Of a DNA stretch of 6,018 bases, positions 1-6,018 are shown one piece after another. This stretch comes from Acidimicrobiia bacterium (GTDB lineage: Bacteria > Actinomycetota > Acidimicrobiia > Acidimicrobiales > CATQHL01). The position numbers were made by a program, and so were the translations under genes. The notes beneath the pieces are model-generated. The model saw only the letters and a program-made list of their open reading frames with translations, was not told the DNA's origin and did no database searches. The stretch's first letter is position 1, and every line of letters starts with the position of its first letter. The stretch covers positions 1-6,018 of the forward strand of contig JAGWAK010000089.1 in NCBI GenBank assembly GCA_021296435.1. Reading direction: 5' to 3'.

Positions 1-2313
1 GCGCGCCGGGTCGAGGGGCTGCGCAAGTCGACCGGCCGCGAGATCTACACGGACGACATCGTCCTGCCGGGGATGCTGCACGGGAAGATCCTCCGCTCCA
101 CCGAGGCGCACGCGCGGATCGTCTCCATCGATACGACCGAGGCCGAGGCCCTCGAAGGGGTGTACGGGGTCATCGCCGGACATGACATGCCGACGCCGTA
201 CGGGATCATCCCCTGGACCCGCGACGAGCACGCGCTCTGCGTCGACAAGGTGCGCTTCATCGGCGACGCGGTGGCCGCGGTGGCGGCGGTGGACGAGGAC
301 ACGGCGAACGCGGCGCTCGAGCGGATCCACGTCGAGTACGAGCCGCTTCCCGTCTATCTCTCACCCGAGGAGTCGCTGACGCCCGAGGCCGCCGCGGAGC
401 CCATCCACGCGCCGCGCAAGCCGGGGGCGAACGGCAACATCCTCAAGCACGTCCACCTCGAGTTCGGGGACGTGGACGCGCGGATGGCGGAAGCGGACGT
501 CACCATCGAGGGGGAGTACTTCTTCCACGGGACGACGCACACGCCGATCGAGCCCCACTGCGCGATCTCCCGGCTCGGCCCGGATGGCGTGCTCGAGGTG
601 TGGTCCTCGACGCAGGTTCCGCACTACCTGCAGCGTGAGTTGGCGCGGGTGCTCGATCACGACGTGGCGAAGGTGCGGGTCGTGCAGCCGGCGGTGGGCG
701 GGGCCTTCGGCGGCAAGTCCGAGCCGTTCGATCTCGAGTTCTGCGTGGCGCTCCTCGCGATGCGGACGGGCCGTCCGGTGAAGATCCTCTATACGCGCGA
801 GGAACTCTTCTACTCGCACCGCGGCCGCCACCCCATGCGCATGAAGTACCGGCTCGGCGCCTCGCGCGACGGGAAGCTGAGGGCGCTCGACGCGCACACG
901 ACCCTGGACGGCGGCGCCTACGCCTCGTTCGGTCTCGTGACGACGTACTACTCGGGACAGCTTCTCACCTCGCCCTGCCACATCGAGTCCTACCGCTTCG
1001 ACTCGACCCGGGTCTACACGAACGTGGCCCCGTGCGGCCCCAAGCGCGGCCACGGCTCCGTGCAGCCGCGCTTCGCGTACGAGATTTCGCTCGACAAGAT
1101 GGCCGAGAGGCTCGCCCTCGACCCGTTCGAACTCCGTCGCCGCAACTTCATGGGCACGGGTCGGACGGTGAACGAGTTCAAGGTCCGGTCCAACGGCTTC
1201 CTGGAGTGCCTCGAGGCGGTCGAACGCGCCAGCGACTGGAAGAAGCTTTACCGGCGGCTGCCGAAGGGGCGCGGTCTCGGGATGGCGGCCTCCTCCTATA
1301 TCTCCGGCACGAACTACCCGATCTATCCGAACGAGATGCCCCAGGCCGCGGTGCAGGTCCAGGTCGAGCGCTCCGGCCGGGTGGCGATCCTGCACGGCGC
1401 GTCGGAGATCGGGCAGGGCTCCGACTCGACCATGGCCTACATCGCGTGCGAGGAACTCGGCGTTCCGCTCGACTACGTGCGCGTCTTCTCCGCCGATACG
1501 GACCTCACGCCGGTGGACCTCGGCGCGTACTCGTCGCGCGAGACGGTCATGGTGGGGAACGCCTGCCTCGAGGCCTGCCGCACGCTGCGCGCGCAGGTGA
1601 CGGAGGCTGTCGCGGAGCAGTGGGGCGTGCCGGCCGCGCGGGTGCGCCTGGCGCGCGGCTGGGCCTTCGACGCGGAGGCCCCGGAAGACGCCGGCCGCCG
1701 CCTCCCGATCCCGGAGGCCTTCAACATCGCCGAGGCGAAGTTCGGCCTGCTCGGCGCCGTGGGCTCGTACGACACGCCGAAGGATGTCCACGGAGACTAC
1801 CGCGGCGGCACGATCGGGTCGTCCCCCGCCTACTCGTTCACGGCGCACGTGGCGGAAGTCGAGGTCGAGGAGGACACGGGGGTCGTCGGCGTGAAGAACA
1901 TCTGGGTGGCGCACGACTGCGGCCGCGCGCTCAACCCGGTGCTCGTCGAGGGCCAGATCGAGGGCTCCGCCTACATGGGATTCGCCGAGGCGATCTTCGA
2001 GGAGCAACTCTTCCGCGAGGGAGATGTGGAGGGCGGACTGCACGCGTCGCCCTCGCTCCTGGACTACCGGATTCCCACGTCCATGGACTGCCCGGAGTTC
2101 GAGGCGCTCATCGTCGAGTCGGTGGATCCCGAGGGTCCCTACGGCGCCAAGGAGGCGGGAGAGGGTCCGCTCCACCCATCGCTCCCGGCGATCGCGAATG
2201 CGATATACGACGCGGTGGGCGTCCGGATCGACGAACTCCCCTTCACGCCGCAGCGAGTGTGGCGGGCGCTGCGCGCGCACGCCGCCGAGGCCGTGCGCGA
2301 GGACGTGGCCTGA
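1..2313 (+). CDS. Xanthine dehydrogenase family molybdopterin-binding subunit, HcrA-like (5' end outside window)
   Basis: Large catalytic subunit of a molybdenum hydroxylase. The frame is open from base 1, and the 24 codons before the ATG at base 73 already read as family sequence (VEGLRKSTGREIYTDD, then PGMLHGKILRS). That ATG is therefore internal and the true start lies just upstream. The visible 770 residues are about the whole length expected for HcrA-type alpha subunits. Counting visible residues from base 1, I see GGAFGG (233-238), the cofactor-binding segment PCGPKRGHG (around 344-352), a molybdopterin glutamine in GQG (471-473), SYSSRE-type sequence as AYSSRE, and GAKEAGEG (715-722). 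The second Glu of that last motif (residue 721) matches the family's catalytic base. The motifs resemble 4-hydroxybenzoyl-CoA reductase alpha more than classical xanthine dehydrogenase or CO dehydrogenase, but the substrate cannot be read from sequence. The enzyme should be cytoplasmic and needs FAD and [2Fe-2S] partner subunits, not present here. The TGA stop is at 2311-2313. Confidence 0.93.
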   Translation, partial: ARRVEGLRKSTGREIYTDDIVLPGMLHGKILRSTEAHARIVSIDTTEAEALEGVYGVIAGHDMPTPYGIIPWTRDEHALCVDKVRFIGDAVAAVAAVDEDTANAALERIHVEYEPLPVYLSPEESLTPEAAAEPIHAPRKPGANGNILKHVHLEFGDVDARMAEADVTIEGEYFFHGTTHTPIEPHCAISRLGPDGVLEVWSSTQVPHYLQRELARVLDHDVAKVRVVQPAVGGAFGGKSEPFDLEFCVALLAMRTGRPVKILYTREELFYSHRGRHPMRMKYRLGASRDGKLRALDAHTTLDGGAYASFGLVTTYYSGQLLTSPCHIESYRFDSTRVYTNVAPCGPKRGHGSVQPRFAYEISLDKMAERLALDPFELRRRNFMGTGRTVNEFKVRSNGFLECLEAVERASDWKKLYRRLPKGRGLGMAASSYISGTNYPIYPNEMPQAAVQVQVERSGRVAILHGASEIGQGSDSTMAYIACEELGVPLDYVRVFSADTDLTPVDLGAYSSRETVMVGNACLEACRTLRAQVTEAVAEQWGVPAARVRLARGWAFDAEAPEDAGRRLPIPEAFNIAEAKFGLLGAVGSYDTPKDVHGDYRGGTIGSSPAYSFTAHVAEVEVEEDTGVVGVKNIWVAHDCGRALNPVLVEGQIEGSAYMGFAEAIFEEQLFREGDVEGGLHASPSLLDYRIPTSMDCPEFEALIVESVDPEGPYGAKEAGEGPLHPSLPAIANAIYDAVGVRIDELPFTPQRVWRALRAHAAEAVREDVA

Positions 2314-2411
2314 ACGGCGAGCGATCCGGGGTGTCTCATTCCGGGCTGAAGCAGTTCGTCCGGCAGCTCGAAATCGAGACACGGGGGAAGGGCCTGTACT
2401 CTGCGCCCGCC

Positions 2412-2416
2412 GGAGG
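2412..2416 (+). promoter_or_regulatory. Shine-Dalgarno site deciding a GTG start
   Basis: GGAGG lies four bases before the GTG at 2421. No ATG occurs in this frame between the previous stop and base 2445, and a start at 2445 would leave too short a signal sequence. An alternative GTG at 2331 lacks a comparable purine-rich site, so this GGAGG favours 2421. The spacing is slightly short. Confidence 0.55.
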
Positions 2417-2420
2417 GGCC

Positions 2421-3899
2421 GTGTGCCGTGCGTTCGCGATCCTGATGGTGGCGGGGACCGCGGCGTGCGGCGATGGGAGCATGGAAGTTCCGCTGACGCA
2501 GCCTCCGATGGTCATCGGCGCCGTGGCGGACTTCGACCTGGCGGTGGGGGACACGGCGACGGTGGACGCCTCGGGCTACTTCCGCGATCCCGACGGGGAC
2601 GTGCTCACCTTCGAGGCGCGGTCGTCCGCCGAGGAGGTCGCGGTCGCCGAGGTCGCGGGGAGCACGGTCCGCATCGTCTCCGTGGCGCCGGGGACATCGA
2701 CGGTGGCGATTACGGCGCGCGACCCGGAAGGGCGAGCCGCCGCGCTGCGCTTCCAGGTGACGGTGCCGAATCGGGCGCCTGTGGCCACGGGCGCGATCCC
2801 GGACCTCCGGTTGGCCGTGGCGGACACGGCGCGGGTGGATGTGTCGGGGCATTTCGTCGACCCGGACGGGGAAGCGCTCGGATATGGCGCGGTTTCCTCG
2901 GACAGCGCGGTGGCGGCCGCCAGCGCCCCGGGCGACACGCTGCGTGTGATCGGCATCGCGCCGGGGACGGCCACGGTGACGGTGACGGCACGGGACCCGG
3001 GAGCTCTTGCGGCCGAAACATCCTTCACCGTGCGCGTTCGGGCCTCCGGGGGCGGCTTCGACATCGTGCTCGACTTCGATGCCACGGTGACGGAGCCGCA
3101 TCGTGCCGCGATTCGCCCGGCGGCGGAACTCTGGATGTCGGTGCTGGCGGGTACGGAACTCCCGGCCGTCCCCGTCCCCGTCGGCGATCGCGTCGGCTGC
3201 TACGGGGCGCGGACATCGGAGCCCGTCGGCTCCGTCGACGATCTGCTCATCCTGGTCGAGATGCGGGACATCGACGGTCCCGGGCGTACGCTCGCCCAGG
3301 CCGGCACGTGCCGGCTCCGGGAAGAGTCGAACCTCCCTTACGTCTCCGTCATGTTCTTCGACGTCTCCGACTTCGATGGCCTCATCGCGTCCGGCGACGC
3401 GACGGAACTCGCGATGCACGAGATCGCCCACGCGCTGGGGTTCGGAGTGCTCTGGCCGGTCAAGGGTCTGCTGCGCGACCGGTCGCTGGGCGTGGGGGCG
3501 ATCGACGCGCATTTCACCGGTCCGCTCGCCATCGCCGCCTTCGACGCCGCGGGCGGCGCCGATTACGCCGGAGGGGCGAAGGTCCCCGTCGAGAACCTCG
3601 GCGGCGCGGGCAGCGCCAACCTGCACTGGCGGGGGGCCGTGCTCCAGATGGAACTCATGAGACCGCTCAACCGGCTCGGTGTGCCGGAAACCTTCAGCGC
3701 AATCACGATCCAGTCGATGGCGGATCTCGGCTATGTCGTCGATGTGGATCGAGCCGAACCCTACGCGCTGCCCGGCGGCCAGGCCGACAGGCTCCGCGCG
3801 CCGGGCCGCGAGGTCCATCTCGGCGACGACGTTCTCGCCGGTCCCGTCATCATCGTCTCGTCGGACGGGCGCGTCGTGCGCGTACTCCCGAACCGGTAG
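2421..3899 (+). CDS. Lipoprotein with two Ig-like repeats and a leishmanolysin-like (M8) zinc metallopeptidase domain
   Basis: Predicted 492-residue exported protease. With the GTG start at 2421, the N-terminus is a short hydrophobic signal (RAFAILMVAGTAA) ending at Cys16, a plausible but non-classical lipobox (TAAC), which suggests lipid anchoring in the cell envelope. Residues 28-115 and 116-207 are two related Ig-like or cadherin-like repeats, each with a YFRDPDGD/HFVDPDGE motif and a VAPGTSTVAITARDP-type strand. From about residue 213 comes the peptidase domain: HEIAHALGFG (333-342) with His333, Glu334 and His337; a distal His402 in the context LHW; and a Met-turn candidate Met413 in ELMRP. 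The His337-His402 gap (65) and His402-Met413 gap (11) fit leishmanolysin. Cys260 and Cys297 could form a disulfide. All expected active-site residues are present, so it should be catalytically competent; the substrate is unknown. The gene begins 107 bases after the upstream oxidoreductase gene. A GTG at 2331 would add 30 residues and bury the signal sequence, so it is less likely. Confidence 0.88.
   Translation: MCRAFAILMVAGTAACGDGSMEVPLTQPPMVIGAVADFDLAVGDTATVDASGYFRDPDGDVLTFEARSSAEEVAVAEVAGSTVRIVSVAPGTSTVAITARDPEGRAAALRFQVTVPNRAPVATGAIPDLRLAVADTARVDVSGHFVDPDGEALGYGAVSSDSAVAAASAPGDTLRVIGIAPGTATVTVTARDPGALAAETSFTVRVRASGGGFDIVLDFDATVTEPHRAAIRPAAELWMSVLAGTELPAVPVPVGDRVGCYGARTSEPVGSVDDLLILVEMRDIDGPGRTLAQAGTCRLREESNLPYVSVMFFDVSDFDGLIASGDATELAMHEIAHALGFGVLWPVKGLLRDRSLGVGAIDAHFTGPLAIAAFDAAGGADYAGGAKVPVENLGGAGSANLHWRGAVLQMELMRPLNRLGVPETFSAITIQSMADLGYVVDVDRAEPYALPGGQADRLRAPGREVHLGDDVLAGPVIIVSSDGRVVRVLPNR
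2502..3041 (+). repeat. Tandem Ig-like domain duplication inside the metallopeptidase gene
   Basis: Two consecutive units of about 88 and 92 codons (2502-2765 and 2766-3041) encode related domains. Shared landmarks occur in the same order: a start P..(V/A).GA(V/I).D; L(A/R)LAV or DLAV followed by DTA.VD.SG.F.DPDG; a variable SS..AVA segment; V..(V/I)APGT.TV..TARDP; and a closing F.V.V strand. The nucleotide sequences have diverged clearly, so this is an old domain duplication and not a recent tandem repeat. Such units usually act as spacers or adhesive modules in secreted proteins. Confidence 0.8.
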
Positions 3900-3909
3900 T
3901 CGATTTAGC

Positions 3910-3939
3910 TTGACAGGGGCCGGAAACGTGCCGAACCAT
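3910..3939 (+). promoter_or_regulatory. Candidate sigma-70-type promoter for the efflux operon
   Basis: An exact TTGACA (3910-3915) sits 10 bases after the stop of the protease gene, in a locally AT-richer stretch. Eighteen bases on is AACCAT (3934-3939), a weak -10 match that keeps the conserved second A and last T. Transcription would start near 3946, inside the 19-base palindrome, and give a leader of about 48 bases. The -35 match is strong and the -10 is poor, so the call is tentative. Confidence 0.4.
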
Positions 3940-3977
3940 GAAAGGGTATCCCTTTCACGAGGCGCCTTTTCGGCCCC
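3916..3977. repeat. Outer inverted repeat enclosing the palindrome
   Basis: The arm at 3916-3926 (GGGGCCGGAAA) is complementary to 3967-3977 (TTTTCGGCCCC): ten Watson-Crick pairs plus one G-T pair. The arms enclose the 19-base palindrome, so a read-through transcript could fold into a nested hairpin. If transcription starts at the candidate promoter, the 5' arm is absent from the RNA. There is no U-tract directly after the outer stem, so it is not a classical terminator. Confidence 0.5.
3939..3957. promoter_or_regulatory. 19-base palindrome, candidate repressor operator
   Basis: TGAAAGGG-TAT-CCCTTTCA has perfect 8-base arms around a 3-base centre. It lies 37 bases upstream of the adaptor start codon and overlaps the predicted transcription start. 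A dimeric repressor, such as the TetR- or MarR-family proteins that commonly control RND pumps, is the simplest reading. No regulator gene is visible in the window. A short RNA hairpin, possibly part of a terminator for the preceding gene, is the alternative. Confidence 0.5.
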
Positions 3978-3993
3978 AGCGGAGTAGGTCACC

Positions 3994-5220
3994 ATGCTGC
4001 GCAAACTGCTTTTCGGATCCAGCGTCAGGATCATCATCTTCATCCTGGCGGCTACCGGGGCCGGGGTGACGCTCCTGATTTCACTGGCGCCGGAGGCGGA
4101 AAGCCGGGAGCCGCCGCCCCAGATTCCGTTCGCGCAGACCGCCCGCGTTTCGGCCGGATCGGGTCCCATCCCGGTGTACGGATCCGGGACCGTGCGGCCG
4201 AGCGCGGAGATCGACATCGCCCCGCAGGTGGGCGGCAGGGTCGTCTGGGTGGATCCGGGGTTCCAGAGCGGAGGCCGGGTCGAGGCCGGCCGGACGCTGT
4301 TCCGCATCGAGGAGGCGGACTACCTGTACCGCCTGCAGGAGGCCGAAGCCAATCTCGCCTCGCGCCAGGTTGCCTTCCTCCAGGAACAGGAACAGGCGAC
4401 GATCGCCCGCGAGCAGTACGAGCTTTATGCCGAGCGGCAAAGCGCCGAGGGTGCGCCCTCCGAGGCGAGTCCGCTCACCCTGAGAGAGCCCCAGCTCGAG
4501 GCCGCGCGCGCGGCGCTGAGCCGGGACGAAGCCCGGTTGGCGGACGCGAATCTCGCGCTGGCCCGAACCCGCGTCACCGCGCCCTTCGATGGCGTGGTCC
4601 GTTCGGAGTCCGTGGATGTGGGGCAGGTCGTGAGCCCGGGACAACCCGTGGGGCGGCTCTTCGCCTCGCACGCCGTGGAGGTCGTCGTCCCGCTGTCCGA
4701 CGCCGATGCGGCGCTGATTCCCGGCCTGTGGGAACTGCGAGCCGGTGACGGAGAAGGAGAAGTGGCGGTTCGCGTGATCGCGCAATACGGAGAAGGATCG
4801 TACGCGTGGGAGGGTTACGTGGACCGGGTCGAGGCGTCGCTCGACGCCCAGACCCGCACGGTCGATGTGATCGTGCGGGTGTCGGACCCCTTCACCGCGG
4901 GTGTCCCCGCGGGCGCATCCGGTGCCGTCGGCGGTTCCCCTCCTCTGCTGGTGGGCAAGTTCGTGGACGTGGAAATCGACGGCGTTTCACCGGAGGACTA
5001 CTTCCGCGTCCCGCGCGCCGCGCTGCAAACGGGCAACGAGGTCTGGGCCGTGAGCGAGGGCGACGTCGTGAGCATCGTTCCGGTCCAGGTGCTGCAGCGC
5101 GCGAACGATGAGGTCTTCGTGACCGGTCCGCTCGAGAGCGGGCAGGCAGTGATCACCGGCGGCATTCAGTTCGCCACCGAAGGCATGCGCGTCCAGACCG
5201 GAACCGACCCGGTGCGATGA
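3994..5220 (+). CDS. RND efflux pump periplasmic adaptor subunit (membrane fusion protein)
   Basis: A 408-residue adaptor that links an inner-membrane RND permease to an outer-membrane channel. The ATG at 3994 is preceded by GGAG (3981-3984). Residues about 11-31 (VRIIIFILAATGAGVTLLIS) form one hydrophobic segment after a basic start, probably an uncleaved inner-membrane anchor; no lipobox cysteine is seen. Residues about 64-105 are the first half of the lipoyl-like domain (GSGTVRPSAEIDIAPQVGGRV), 107-190 an alpha-helical coiled-coil hairpin rich in Glu, Gln, Arg and Ala, and 191-222 the second lipoyl half (RTRVTAPFDGVV, VDVGQVVSPGQPVG). The beta-barrel follows at about 225-330, including the usual SLDAQTRTVDVIVRV and LLVGKFVDVEI strands, and the membrane-proximal domain at about 335-405 (VPRAALQTGNEVWAV). 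Length and domain order are normal. The stop overlaps the next start as ATGA, so the two genes should be co-transcribed and translationally coupled. The exported substrate is not predictable. Confidence 0.93.
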   Translation: MLRKLLFGSSVRIIIFILAATGAGVTLLISLAPEAESREPPPQIPFAQTARVSAGSGPIPVYGSGTVRPSAEIDIAPQVGGRVVWVDPGFQSGGRVEAGRTLFRIEEADYLYRLQEAEANLASRQVAFLQEQEQATIAREQYELYAERQSAEGAPSEASPLTLREPQLEAARAALSRDEARLADANLALARTRVTAPFDGVVRSESVDVGQVVSPGQPVGRLFASHAVEVVVPLSDADAALIPGLWELRAGDGEGEVAVRVIAQYGEGSYAWEGYVDRVEASLDAQTRTVDVIVRVSDPFTAGVPAGASGAVGGSPPLLVGKFVDVEIDGVSPEDYFRVPRAALQTGNEVWAVSEGDVVSIVPVQVLQRANDEVFVTGPLESGQAVITGGIQFATEGMRVQTGTDPVR

Positions 5221-6018
5221 GTCCCGACGCGGGTCCCGGACCGGGCGACCGTAGCGAACGGTCCGGCCCGATCGCCTACATGGCCCGCAACGGGATCGCG
5301 GCCAACCTGTTGATGGCGGGCATCATCGCCGCCGGGCTCGTGTCGCTGACGGGCATCGAGCGGGAAGCGTGGCCCACGGTCCCCTTCTACCACATCGAAG
5401 TCTCGATGGTCTACCCCGGCGCGACTCCGGAGGAGGTGGAGGAGTCGATCGTCGTCAAGATCGAGGACCAGGTCAGCGGGCTGGATGACGTAAAGGCAGT
5501 CAAGTCCGTCGCGGCCCCCGGCATCGCGTCCGTCCGCATCGAAATGGATTCGGGTACGGACATGGCTCAGGCGCTCGATGACATCGAATCTGCGGTCAAC
5601 CGCATCGAGTCTTTTCCGACCGGCGCCGAACGTCCCCAGTTCCGGGAGATGAACAATCGCCAGAGCATGATGCGTCTGCTCGTTCACGGCGATGTGTCGG
5701 AGCGTTCCCTGAAGGAACTGGCGTACCAGGTCGAGGATGAACTCAAGACGCTTCCCTCGGTGTCCCAGGTCGACGTCAGCGGCATACGCCGATACGAGAT
5801 TTCCATCGAGGTGCCGCTCCAACGACTGAGAGCCCTCGGACTCACGCTCACAGATGTCGCAAACGCGATTCGGCGCAGTTCGCTGGACCTGTCCGCCGGC
5901 AGCATCGATTCCCGGGAATCCCAGGTGCGGGTGCGCACCCTCGGCCAGAACTACGACCAGGAGGATTTCGAGGAACTCGTCCTCCTGAGCAGGAGCGATG
6001 GCACGGTCCTGCGCCTGG
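5217..6018 (+). CDS. RND efflux transporter permease subunit, N-terminal part (runs off window)
   Basis: The first 267 residues of a proton-driven RND inner-membrane pump of the AcrB superfamily; full-length members have roughly 1000 residues or more. The frame is open to the last base. The start is the ATG of the ATGA overlap. No strong Shine-Dalgarno site precedes it, which fits coupling to the adaptor. A later ATG at 5280 (Met22) is possible, but the residues before it (GPIAYMARNG) look like family sequence. Visible parts are a cytoplasmic start, transmembrane helix 1 at about 28-47 (AANLLMAGIIAAGLVSLTGI), then periplasmic porter sequence with VYPGATPEEVEESIV (65-79), a QVSGLDDVKAV segment, and RRYEISIEVPLQRLRALGLT (191-210), continuing to SDGTVLRL at the edge. 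These motifs resemble the HAE-type clade found next to such adaptors in environmental bacteria. The helix-4 proton-relay residues lie beyond the window and cannot be checked. Confidence 0.93.
   Translation, partial: MSPDAGPGPGDRSERSGPIAYMARNGIAANLLMAGIIAAGLVSLTGIEREAWPTVPFYHIEVSMVYPGATPEEVEESIVVKIEDQVSGLDDVKAVKSVAAPGIASVRIEMDSGTDMAQALDDIESAVNRIESFPTGAERPQFREMNNRQSMMRLLVHGDVSERSLKELAYQVEDELKTLPSVSQVDVSGIRRYEISIEVPLQRLRALGLTLTDVANAIRRSSLDLSAGSIDSRESQVRVRTLGQNYDQEDFEELVLLSRSDGTVLRL

Noticed and set aside
361..2382. Long open frame of 673 codons on the - strand, antisense to the oxidoreductase gene
   Set aside because: It mirrors a strongly coding GC-rich gene, is rich in Arg, His and Ala with no recognisable domain, and the + strand protein has clear family motifs. 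This is a shadow of codon bias.
2367..2400. Small inverted repeat CTCGA-AA-TCGAG and a TGTACT box in the gap before the protease gene, as promoter or operator
   Set aside because: The 5-base arms are easily expected by chance and no -35 box with proper spacing precedes TGTACT.
1032..2420. In-frame 5' extension of the metallopeptidase gene back into the oxidoreductase gene
   Set aside because: The extension overlaps confident coding sequence in another frame and translates to Arg/Gly-rich noise; the signal sequence and ribosome site place the start at 2421.
2634..2658. GAGGTCGCGG occurring twice with a 15-base period
   Set aside because: It encodes a short EVAVAEVAGS stretch inside an Ig-like repeat; it is simple codon reuse and not a repeat array.
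3940..3970. Rho-independent terminator for the protease gene
   Set aside because: The hairpin is good, but the only T-run (3967-3970) is 10 bases beyond the stem and just four bases long, so operator is the better reading, although termination is not excluded.
3938..4069. Small frame starting at the ATG at 3938, as a possible leader peptide before the adaptor
   Set aside because: There is no ribosome site at a proper distance, it runs out of frame well into the adaptor gene, and its sequence has no leader-peptide feature such as clustered regulatory codons.
2139..4307. Long open frame of 722 codons on the - strand across the protease gene and intergenic region
   Set aside because: Its translation is low-complexity Arg/His/Gly-rich sequence without domains, and it runs through three separate + strand features. 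It is a GC-bias artefact.

Overview
The window is a GC-rich bacterial segment in which coding third positions are mostly G or C. All four genes lie on the + strand and are packed tightly; the first and last run off the window edges. The style suggests a GC-rich Gram-negative bacterium: a lipoprotein with 'YF.DPDG' Ig-like repeats joined to a leishmanolysin-type protease, next to a tripartite RND efflux operon. Gemmatimonadota or a similar environmental phylum would fit, but this is inference from gene style only.

Layout. Bases 1-2313 hold almost all of a molybdopterin-binding large subunit of the xanthine dehydrogenase family, closest in motifs to the alpha subunit of 4-hydroxybenzoyl-CoA reductase (HcrA). 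Its first few residues lie upstream of the window. After a 107-base gap, bases 2421-3899 encode a predicted exported lipoprotein with two Ig-like repeats followed by an M8 (leishmanolysin-like) zinc metallopeptidase domain, whose zinc-ligand spacing matches the eukaryotic archetype almost exactly. A 94-base intergenic region (3900-3993) carries a perfect TTGACA box, a 19-base near-perfect palindrome and a surrounding 11-base inverted repeat, and looks like the control region of the next operon. Bases 3994-5220 encode an RND periplasmic adaptor (membrane fusion protein). It overlaps by ATGA with an RND inner-membrane permease (5217 to the window end), which is cut off after 267 residues.

How they work together. 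The adaptor and permease are clearly one efflux pump operon; the pump still needs an outer-membrane channel, which is not visible here. The oxidoreductase subunit would act in the cytoplasm with an FAD subunit and a [2Fe-2S] subunit that should lie upstream. Nothing in the sequence links the oxidoreductase, the secreted protease and the pump functionally; their adjacency may be incidental. I see no RNA genes, CRISPR, insertion sequences, or signs of recent transfer. The most interesting points are the intact leishmanolysin-type active site in a bacterial lipoprotein and the nested inverted repeats in front of the efflux operon.
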